From contig JAMOLT010000010.1 of assembly GCA_027068915.1 (NCBI GenBank), positions 1-64,000 on the forward strand: DNA of 64,000 bases. Direction: 5' to 3'. The position numbers and the translations under genes were made by a program. Source of the DNA: Sedimenticola sp. (GTDB taxonomy: Bacteria; Pseudomonadota; Gammaproteobacteria; Chromatiales; Chromatiaceae). Below are positions 55,857-64,000 of this stretch, piece by piece (positions within the stretch are counted from its first letter, which is position 1; each line of letters opens with the position of its first letter). The notes below the pieces were generated by a model. The model did not search any database and was not told the origin of the DNA. It saw only the letters and a program-made list of their open reading frames with translations.

Positions 55857-55870
55857 TTGACATGAGTCAA
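55857..55870. promoter_or_regulatory. Dnr/Fnr box in the dnr-norC intergenic region
   Basis: TTGAC-ATGA-GTCAA is a perfect dyad close to the Fnr/Dnr consensus TTGAT-N4-ATCAA, 64 bases before norC. NO-dependent activation of norCBEFQD by the adjacent regulator is the natural reading. The start site cannot be fixed from sequence. Confidence 0.65.
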
Positions 55871-55934
55871 AGCGCTTTTTTAGCACAATAGGCACATTAG
55901 TCGTACCTAAATTTCATCAAGGGAGATTACTCTA

Positions 55935-57795
<1,861 letters not shown>

Positions 57796-57801
57796 GCGCT
57801 C

Positions 57802-57832
57802 TCGCAAGGAGGGCAATCCGCCTTCCTTGCGA
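57802..57832 (+). terminator. Hairpin after norB (first)
   Basis: TCGCAAGGAGGGC, loop AATCC, GCCTTCCTTGCGA: a 13-bp stem with one G-T pair, 7 bases after the norB stop. There is no T-run, so partial termination or an mRNA processing/stability block between norCB and norEF is more likely than a full terminator. Confidence 0.45.
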
Positions 57833-57850
57833 ATTCACATGTTCAAACAT

Positions 57851-57878
57851 TAAGGCGGATGAATGATCATCCGCCTTA
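57851..57878 (+). terminator. Hairpin after norB (second)
   Basis: TAAGGCGGATGA, loop ATGA, TCATCCGCCTTA: a perfect 12-bp stem with a tetraloop, followed by TTCAATTT. A frame start at 57863 lies in the loop, which is why the later start is used for norE. Confidence 0.5.
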
Positions 57879-57904
57879 TTCAATTTCAGGATCGTGAAAA
57901 CCAG

Positions 57905-58477
57905 ATGAACCCCATGGAAAAAAGCAAATGGCCCCCTGGCGATCTGGTTATCTGGATCTTCATCATGGCGGAGCTGCTGGTATTTGGCATCTTCTTTGCC
58001 GCCTACGCCTTCACCCGGGCCAACCATGTCGAACTGTTCAATACCTACCAGGCAACCCTGGATCGAAACTCTGCATTACTCAACACCCTGGCGCTTATTA
58101 CCAGCAGCTATTTTGTGGTACGTGCGGTGGCTGCAATCAAAATTGACGACAACAAAAGATGTTTTCAATGGCTCCTTGCCGCGCTGTTCATGGGCGTGGT
58201 TTTCCTGGTCATCAAAAGCATAGAGTACCAGCACCACTTTTCCCAGGGCATAAACCTGAGCACCAACACCTTCTACATGTTCTATTTATCCCTGACTTTT
58301 TTTCATTTCCTGCATGTGGTTCTCGGTATGGTTATACTGATAGCCGTTGCTCTCAAGGCACGTGCCGGCGGGTATTGCGCCCAGGAACATACCGGAGTTG
58401 AAACTGGCGCCAGCTACTGGCATATGGTGGATCTGGTGTGGATAGTACTGTTCCCCCTCGTGTATGTAATGAAATGA
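57905..58477 (+). CDS. norE: NorE, cytochrome c oxidase subunit III-like protein of the nor cluster
   Basis: A 190-aa membrane protein with five helices and the subunit III pattern SIEYQHHFSQG and FHFLHVVLGM. NorE and NorF aid full NO reductase activity in denitrifiers. The start at 57905 is preferred because the 57863 start lies inside a stable hairpin; another Met is three codons on. It overlaps norF by 4 bases. Confidence 0.88.
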   Translation: MNPMEKSKWPPGDLVIWIFIMAELLVFGIFFAAYAFTRANHVELFNTYQATLDRNSALLNTLALITSSYFVVRAVAAIKIDDNKRCFQWLLAALFMGVVFLVIKSIEYQHHFSQGINLSTNTFYMFYLSLTFFHFLHVVLGMVILIAVALKARAGGYCAQEHTGVETGASYWHMVDLVWIVLFPLVYVMK

Positions 58478-58755
58478 ATACCATGACTGAAAACAAATAT
58501 TTTTTTCGTCCCTGCACCTGGATATTCCTGCTGCTTGTGGGACTGACCGTTGTGACCTGGTTCATTGGCATGAAGCAGTTTTCCGGCTTGCAGATTTCAC
58601 TGATGGTGCTCGGCATCGCGCTGCTCAAAGGGCAGCTGATTGGTGATTATTTTATGGGACTCAGGCGGGTATCAGGATTCTGGCGCTGGGCTGTCGCTAT
58701 CTGGCTGCTGCTGATAGGATCACTGATCAGCTATGCCTTTAACATATCAGCATAA
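58474..58755 (+). CDS. norF: NorF, small membrane protein of the nor cluster
   Basis: A 93-aa protein with three hydrophobic helices, similar to cytochrome c oxidase subunit IV/caa3-type small subunits (IALLKGQLIGDYFMGLRRV is the conserved loop). It follows norE with an ATGA overlap, as in Paracoccus-type norEF. A start at 58483 is also possible. Confidence 0.83.
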   Translation: MNTMTENKYFFRPCTWIFLLLVGLTVVTWFIGMKQFSGLQISLMVLGIALLKGQLIGDYFMGLRRVSGFWRWAVAIWLLLIGSLISYAFNISA

Positions 58756-58800
58756 CCCTGGATCCAAGGATCCAGAACAACCTCATAGGAGTATTACCTG

Positions 58801-59592
58801 TTGAGCTCAGAAACTATCCCTTTTTATCTTCCCCAGGGAAACGAATCAGAATTGTTTCAACAAGCCTGGAGCAATCAATTACCAGTAATGATCAAGGGGC
58901 CAACAGGCTGCGGTAAAACCCGCTTTATCGAGCACATGGCCGCCCGTCTTAAGCGCCCCTTGTATACTGTTTCCTGCCATGATGACCTGACAGCCGCCGA
59001 TCTGGTAGGCCGCCACCTGATTGGTGACCAGGGCACATTCTGGGTGGACGGGCCTCTCACCCGCGCCGTCAGGGAAGGCGCCATCTGTTACCTGGATGAA
59101 GTCGTGGAAGCCCGCAAGGACACCACTGTAGTCATTCATCCATTGACAGATGACCGGCGCATCCTGCCTATCGAGCGCACCGGGGAGACGCTCAAAGCCC
59201 CAAAGGAGTTTATGCTGGTAGTCTCCTACAACCCGGGCTATCAAAACATTCTCAAAGGAATGAAACCCTCCACCCGGCAACGCTTTGTCGGCATGACCTT
59301 TGACTTTCCTGCCCCCGAGCTGGAACAGGAAATCATCCAGCGCGAAACCGGCATCGACGAGAAAACCGCCCAGGCACTGGTGAAACTGGCAACGGCACTG
59401 CGGGTGCTAAAAGATCACGACCTGGAAGAAGCCGCCTCCACTCGTCTGCTTATTTATGCAGCCCGGCTGATAAAAAGCGGCATGAATGCCAGCGAATCCT
59501 GTCTCGCCGCCATGGCAGAACCACTTACCGATGACCTGGAAACCCGCAGCGCACTGATGGAAGTAATCAACATCAGCCTGCCCCGAAACTAG
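58801..59592 (+). CDS. norQ: NorQ, MoxR-type AAA+ ATPase
   Basis: A 263-aa ATPase needed with NorD to insert non-haem iron in NorB. Walker A GPTGCGKTR (residues 33-41), Walker B ICYLDEVVEARKD, sensor SYNPGYQ. The start is TTG at 58801 with AGGAG upstream. The stop codon lies at the edge of a palindromic repeat. Confidence 0.93.
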   Translation: MSSETIPFYLPQGNESELFQQAWSNQLPVMIKGPTGCGKTRFIEHMAARLKRPLYTVSCHDDLTAADLVGRHLIGDQGTFWVDGPLTRAVREGAICYLDEVVEARKDTTVVIHPLTDDRRILPIERTGETLKAPKEFMLVVSYNPGYQNILKGMKPSTRQRFVGMTFDFPAPELEQEIIQRETGIDEKTAQALVKLATALRVLKDHDLEEAASTRLLIYAARLIKSGMNASESCLAAMAEPLTDDLETRSALMEVINISLPRN

Positions 59593-59663
59593 TGTACTGC
59601 ATCGGGATTAAAGGTACTTTGGGGGGGGCTCTGGAAGGGCCTTTAATTCCGACGCAGCGCACT
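59591..59663. repeat. Palindromic repeat between norQ and norD
   Basis: Arms of 24 bp (AGTGTACTGCATCGGGATTA plus AAGG, and its near reverse complement at 59640-59663) pair at about 20 of 24 positions around a G-rich loop. The left arm starts inside the norQ stop codon. Looks like a dispersed REP/MITE-type element inserted in the nor operon. Confidence 0.65.
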
Positions 59664-59713
59664 AGCCGCTGGATTGTGAAAACACACTACTCGCGGAATA
59701 ATGGGAAGAGGCA

Positions 59714-61588
59714 ATGACCAAGACGGTTTCTGAGCTCCTTGAACTGGTGGAAATGGAAGAACATGTCGGAAATTGGTGGCACACTTTCATTACCAAACAC
59801 AGCGAGCAGCACTTCCCCGAAGCTGCCGTATGCCTGAGTGATATTCAACACCTCCTCGGCATCTGGTTCCGCGCCCTGGGGGGCGATGGTGGCCTGGAGA
59901 TCACCGGGGCTGACGCCACACTCATCAGCTCCCGCCGCACCTTACTGCAGCGCGTAGCAGGCAGCAACAATAAAACCGAGCTGGCATGGCGGGATGAAAA
60001 TGCCCTGCGCCTGCCCCCGCAAATCGATTATTTCCCGGACAGCAAGCTGAACCGCGACCTCTATCTGTGGCTGGGTGCACTCGCCGCCATGGAAACCGAT
60101 GCACACGAGGAAGCCTGGTTTGCACATAATCAAAAGCTCACCCTGGCGGCCTTGCAGCAATACCCGGGCTTGCGGGAGAAATACCTGCAGCTGGTGGAAG
60201 CACACCTGGAGCAACGCGCCACCGGGAGATGGCCTGCCGACGAGATTGCCCAGGAACAGGCCATACGCCGGGCATTGATTGAACCGGGCAGTATGGGCCG
60301 GCTCCCTCCGGCCAGGCGCATGCCACTACCGGTTCCCCTGTGGCTGCACCCCAACCCCCCGCAGACAGCCAGCATGCCGGGCAGTGAACTACCAGAGAAT
60401 AGCCGCGCCAACAACGCCAGGGAACTCGAAGAAGTTCAGCGCAAGCAAACCGAACAGGCGCAGGCCCAGGATGAAGAACGGGGCTTGATTACCGTGCGCA
60501 TGGAAAACATCTTTTCCTGGGCAGAGCATGTCAATGTAGATCGCAGCACGGAGGATGAAGAAAACGAGGAAAGGGCAGATGAAGTGGCGCGGGATCTGGA
60601 CAAGGTCAGCATCTCCCGCAACGGCAAGGCACCGAAGACCAAAATAAAGTTTGACCTGGACCTGCCTTCCGAATCGGAAGATGATGAAATCATCAGCGAC
60701 GACATGATGCTTCCCGAATGGGACTGGAAAAAGCGCCAGCTGATTCCCGATCACTGCCGCATCATCGAGCTGGTCGCAAAAGATGCCCCTGCCCTGCCCC
60801 TGCCGGATCGCCTGCACAAAACCGCCAGCAAGCTGCGCAGCCAGTTCCAGGCCCTGGCCCCTGCACGAGTCTGGCACCGCTCCCGCCCGGATGGCGACGA
60901 GGTAGACCTGGATGCCTACCTGCGCTACCGCACAGACCGGGCCAGCGGCTGCGACGTGGCTGCTGACAACCTGTACCGACAAATGGATGCGGGCGCCCGC
61001 GATCTTGCCTGCCTGCTCCTTGCAGACCTGTCCCTGTCCACAGACACCTGGGTGAACGATCACGCAAGGGTGCTGGACGTGATCCAGGACAGCCTGTACC
61101 TGTTCGCCGAAAGCCTGGCCGCCACCGGCGATGAATTCGGCATCTACGGCTTCACCTCACGCAAGCGCGACCCCATCCGCATCCACGCCATCAAGGCTTT
61201 CAACGAAAGCTACAACAGCCATATTCGCGGTCGTATCGAAGCCCTCAAGCCCGGTTACTACACCCGTCTGGGCGCGGGTATACGCTATTCCGCAGAAGTT
61301 TTGAAACAACAGGGTGCGGGGCGCAGACTGCTGCTCATTCTCACCGACGGCAAGCCCAATGACCTCGATCAGTACGAAGGACGCTACGGCATCGAAGACA
61401 CCCGCCACGCCATTCAGACCGTGCGTAACCTGGGGTTCCACCCCTTTTGTGTGACCATCGACAAACAGGGCAACGATTACCTACCCCATTTGTTTGGCAA
61501 CAGCGGTTATGTGGTAATCCACAACCCTACGGAACTACCGGGACAGCTGCCCCTGTTGTACGCACGGCTGACGGCGCAAAAACATTGA
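59714..61588 (+). CDS. norD: NorD, von Willebrand factor A-domain activation protein
   Basis: A 624-aa protein. An N-terminal helical region and a charged, acidic middle (about residues 235-340) lead to a C-terminal vWA domain (about 430-620) with MIDAS motif DLSLSTD and the ILTDGKPND element. Works with NorQ to activate the NorCB complex, probably as the substrate-recognition part. Cytoplasmic. Length fits long NorD proteins. Confidence 0.93.
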   Translation: MTKTVSELLELVEMEEHVGNWWHTFITKHSEQHFPEAAVCLSDIQHLLGIWFRALGGDGGLEITGADATLISSRRTLLQRVAGSNNKTELAWRDENALRLPPQIDYFPDSKLNRDLYLWLGALAAMETDAHEEAWFAHNQKLTLAALQQYPGLREKYLQLVEAHLEQRATGRWPADEIAQEQAIRRALIEPGSMGRLPPARRMPLPVPLWLHPNPPQTASMPGSELPENSRANNARELEEVQRKQTEQAQAQDEERGLITVRMENIFSWAEHVNVDRSTEDEENEERADEVARDLDKVSISRNGKAPKTKIKFDLDLPSESEDDEIISDDMMLPEWDWKKRQLIPDHCRIIELVAKDAPALPLPDRLHKTASKLRSQFQALAPARVWHRSRPDGDEVDLDAYLRYRTDRASGCDVAADNLYRQMDAGARDLACLLLADLSLSTDTWVNDHARVLDVIQDSLYLFAESLAATGDEFGIYGFTSRKRDPIRIHAIKAFNESYNSHIRGRIEALKPGYYTRLGAGIRYSAEVLKQQGAGRRLLLILTDGKPNDLDQYEGRYGIEDTRHAIQTVRNLGFHPFCVTIDKQGNDYLPHLFGNSGYVVIHNPTELPGQLPLLYARLTAQKH

Positions 61589-61608
61589 GAAGGACGGGAA
61601 GCAAACCA

Positions 61609-61923
61609 ATGGTTCTCGAAGTGGCAATACTGGATGTAAAAACAGGACAGGAAGAAGCTTTCGAAACGGCTTTCCGCAAGGCGCAGACCATCATTTCCGG
61701 TATGGAGGGTTACATCTCCCATGATCTGCGGCGCTGCATGGAAAAGCCCAACCGTTACATCCTGTTGGTCAACTGGAAGACGCTTGAGGCTCACGCCATA
61801 GGATTCAGAAATTCCCTCGAATATCAAGAATGGCGCGGACTGCTGCACCATTTCTACGAACCTTTTCCCGAGGTGGAGCACTACGGGTCTGTTCCCGGCA
61901 TGGGAAGGGAGCAACAATTATAG
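61609..61923 (+). CDS. Small ABM/monooxygenase-like protein
   Basis: A 104-aa dimeric ferredoxin-like fold of the antibiotic biosynthesis monooxygenase (ABM) family: VLEVAILDVKTGQEEAFETAF, GYISHDLRRCMEKPNRYILLVNWKTLEAH and a conserved His/Trp region (EWRGLLHHFYEPFPEVEHY). ABM proteins act as haem or quinol monooxygenases or are uncharacterised; substrate unknown here. It is the last gene of the nor run, 20 bases after norD, and overlaps hrpB tail to tail by 6 bases. Confidence 0.8.
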   Translation: MVLEVAILDVKTGQEEAFETAFRKAQTIISGMEGYISHDLRRCMEKPNRYILLVNWKTLEAHAIGFRNSLEYQEWRGLLHHFYEPFPEVEHYGSVPGMGREQQL

Positions 61924-64000
61924 CTGGCGCTTCAGCCTTACCGGCCGGGCATTGGCCGGATCATCCGGCCAGTGATGTTTGGGGTAGCGGCCGCGCATTT
62001 CCTTTTTCACCTGTTCCCAGGCGTCGCTCCAGAAAGCCGCCAGATCCGTGGTGACCTGGAGGGGCCTGCCGGCGGGGGACAGCAGATGCAGCACCAGGGG
62101 CTGTCTGCCATGAAACACGGCGGGCGTCTGCGCCATACCAAACATGAGCTGCAAGGGCACGGCCAGCACCGGGGGCGAAACCCGGTAGTCGATGGCGGCG
62201 CTGCCGCCGTCACCCAGCTTCCAGCGTTTGGGCAATAGCGCGTCCAGATGCTGGCTTTGCTCCCAGCTCAGCAGCCCCTGCAACACCGATTGCAGGTCGA
62301 TCCGCCGCAGTTCCTTCAGGGAGCGCATGCCTCCGGCCCAGGGCAGCAACCAGCTATCCAGATGCTCCCTCAGCCAGGCTTCTCCCACATCCGGCCAGCC
62401 GCCCTGGGCATCGAGCTGGCGGGCAAGGCGTAAGCGCGCCTGGAGCTGACGGGCCTCTTCAGACCAGTTCAGGCAATCCAGGCCCAGTTCCGACACCGCC
62501 TGCAGCAGCCGCGCAGTTACGGCCTGATCATCACCAGGGGGAACTTCCTGTGCAGACAATACCATGGCGCCCAGGGCGGTAACTGCCCGCACACGCACCC
62601 GCGCTGCTTCCTCATCCCAGGCCAGCTCCACCCTCTCCTGCACATGGGCATGGTGCGCCGCCATCAGCACCTGTTCATCCAGGGACAAGGCCAGCCAGAT
62701 GCGCCCTTCCCGGCTGCCGGCGTCCATCTGGGCAATGGCCAGATACTCCGCCACAGCCAGCCCGTCATCCCTGGGCAGCACGGCGCCCTTGCCCGATGCC
62801 ATCAGATAGCGGCCATCCGCGCCCGGCCGCTTTTTGCCTATACGCTCGGGATAGGCCAGGGACAACAGCGCGGCAGGCGACAACTTGTCTTTTACTTCCG
62901 GCAGCTCTTTGCATTGACGCTGCAGCCGCTCGCTCAGGCGCAGAATCTGCCGGCAGGCGCGGGGGTCAACCCCGGCCCTGAGCTTCCCGCCCCGCCGCAG
63001 GGTCTCTAGCGCCTGCAGACGCAGATCCAGATCCGCAGGCCGCGGCCCTCCCTCCTGGTAGCGCCAGGGGTCGCGCTCGGAAAGAAGGGCAGCCAAATCC
63101 GCCGCCCGCACACTGCCACCGCCACGCACCAGCAAATGCGCCAACCGGGGGTGCAACCCCAAATGCGCCAGCCACCGCCCGTGGGCGGTTATGCCACCGC
63201 TGGCATCCAGAGCATCCAGTTGCCGCAACAGAGACACTGCCTGATTCCAGGCCGCAGCCGGAGGCATGTCCAGCCAGGCCAGACCGGCAGAATCGCTCAC
63301 CCCCCACAGCGCCAGCTCCAGCACCAGGGGTGCAAGATCGAGCTGCAGTATCTCCGCTGGCCGCTGGGCGGGCCGACCGAGAAATTCCTGTTCGGTAAAG
63401 GCCCGGTAGCAAACACCCGGCCCAAGACGGCCGGCACGACCGGTGCGCTGGGTGGCGGACGCCTGGGCGATGGGCAGCAGCTTCAGGCGGCTCAGGCCAC
63501 TATCGGGGTCGAATACGGGCTTGCGGCTCAGGCCGCTGTCCACCACTGTGGTGATCCCCTCGATAGTCAGACTGGTTTCCGCCACATCCGTAGCCAGCAC
63601 CACCCGGCGGGGATGATCAGGTTCGGGGCGCAGCGTCCGGCTCTGGGCCGCTGCATCCATCTCGCCATGGAGTTGCAGTATCTCCATTTCCGATCCGGAT
63701 CCCGACAGGCTCTCCTGCAGCCTGGCCATTTCCCCCTTGCCCGGCAGAAACACCAGCACATCGCCCGGCTGCTCTTTGATGGCGCGATGAACCAACCGTG
63801 CGGTGGCAGGCAGAATATCCTGGCCGGCGGAACGGGGCAGGTGTTCAACCGTCACCGGATGCAGGCCGCCGTGGGAAACGACGCTTTCCCCGCCAATGAG
63901 ATCGGCAACCGTCTGTTCGTCCAGGGTGGCGGACATCACCAGCAGGCGCAGATCCTCGCGCAAGGAAGCACAGACATCCAGACACAGCGCCAGGCCCAGA
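61918..64000 (-). CDS. hrpB: ATP-dependent helicase HrpB (N-terminal part outside window)
   Basis: The C-terminal roughly 690 residues of a DExH helicase; the frame stays open to the window end (LALCLDVCASLREDLRLLVMSATL), so the true start and DExH box lie beyond. Seen: MSATLDE (motif III), VLVFLPGKGEM (IV), VVLATDVAETSLTIEGITTVVDSG (V), QRTGRAGR (VI), helicase-associated region and the HrpB-specific C-terminus. The cellular role of HrpB is poorly known. The stop codon overlaps the ABM gene by 6 bases. Confidence 0.93.
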   Translation of the reverse strand, partial: LGLALCLDVCASLREDLRLLVMSATLDEQTVADLIGGESVVSHGGLHPVTVEHLPRSAGQDILPATARLVHRAIKEQPGDVLVFLPGKGEMARLQESLSGSGSEMEILQLHGEMDAAAQSRTLRPEPDHPRRVVLATDVAETSLTIEGITTVVDSGLSRKPVFDPDSGLSRLKLLPIAQASATQRTGRAGRLGPGVCYRAFTEQEFLGRPAQRPAEILQLDLAPLVLELALWGVSDSAGLAWLDMPPAAAWNQAVSLLRQLDALDASGGITAHGRWLAHLGLHPRLAHLLVRGGGSVRAADLAALLSERDPWRYQEGGPRPADLDLRLQALETLRRGGKLRAGVDPRACRQILRLSERLQRQCKELPEVKDKLSPAALLSLAYPERIGKKRPGADGRYLMASGKGAVLPRDDGLAVAEYLAIAQMDAGSREGRIWLALSLDEQVLMAAHHAHVQERVELAWDEEAARVRVRAVTALGAMVLSAQEVPPGDDQAVTARLLQAVSELGLDCLNWSEEARQLQARLRLARQLDAQGGWPDVGEAWLREHLDSWLLPWAGGMRSLKELRRIDLQSVLQGLLSWEQSQHLDALLPKRWKLGDGGSAAIDYRVSPPVLAVPLQLMFGMAQTPAVFHGRQPLVLHLLSPAGRPLQVTTDLAAFWSDAWEQVKKEMRGRYPKHHWPDDPANARPVRLKRQL

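Overview
The window looks like a piece of a gammaproteobacterial chromosome with moderately high GC. The evidence is the conserved gene order csrA-lysC-alaS-recX-recA-thpR-pncC, the ubiG-mupP-yciK block, serC next to gyrA, a compact chemotaxis operon and a complete Dnr-norCBEFQD nitric oxide reductase cluster. No rRNA gene or other species-level marker is present, so a finer placement (for instance a Chromatiales-like sulfur oxidizer) would only be a guess.

Layout. (1) 1-3165: a broken region holding near-identical copies of a Y1/RAYT-like transposase element, an AT-rich orphan Rhs tip toxin with a probable immunity gene (567-1339), and a 100-bp remnant of an Rhs core. (2) 3166-21871: a tightly packed minus-strand operon behind one good sigma70 promoter. 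In transcription order it encodes a secreted calcium-repeat/PKD-like protein, a membrane-anchored transglutaminase, a 3544-residue beta-helix/Ig/FN3 giant, a Sec-signal Rhs protein ending in a phospholipase A2 tip, and a membrane protein that is probably its immunity factor. (3) 22293-22679: a tRNA-Ser(GCU) with partial copies of itself on both sides. (4) 22818-30140: housekeeping genes csrA, lysC, alaS, recX, recA, thpR, pncC and a cupin gene. (5) 30377-38905: a chemotaxis operon cheA-cheW-MCP-STAS-cheR-cheB-cheY plus one unrecognised gene. (6) 38954-46158: pheA, serA, serC, gyrA and mtnA on the minus strand. (7) 46102-49457: an AT-rich island between the divergent genes mtnA and mtaD. It is flanked by a duplicated stretch of the mtnA-mtaD intergenic region and carries a retron-like locus: promoter, boxA-like element, structured non-coding region, 79-aa protein, HTH protein and reverse transcriptase. 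(8) 49353-54980: mtaD, ubiG, mupP, yciK, two small genes, cca and a small lipoprotein. (9) 55058-61923: a Dnr-type regulator and norC-norB-norE-norF-norQ-norD plus a small monooxygenase-like gene. (10) 61918-64000: hrpB, cut by the window end.

Two systems stand out. The first is the roughly 18.5-kb operon that puts a Sec-exported Rhs-phospholipase toxin next to a giant surface-type protein and a periplasmic transglutaminase, with a displaced, transposon-interrupted tip/immunity cassette downstream. This suggests a contact or secreted toxin with its own display apparatus that continues to exchange tips. The second is the retron-like locus with an rrn-style boxA behind its promoter, placed in a duplicated target between mtnA and mtaD. 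Assignments come from reading the translations and sites by eye; no database search was run.
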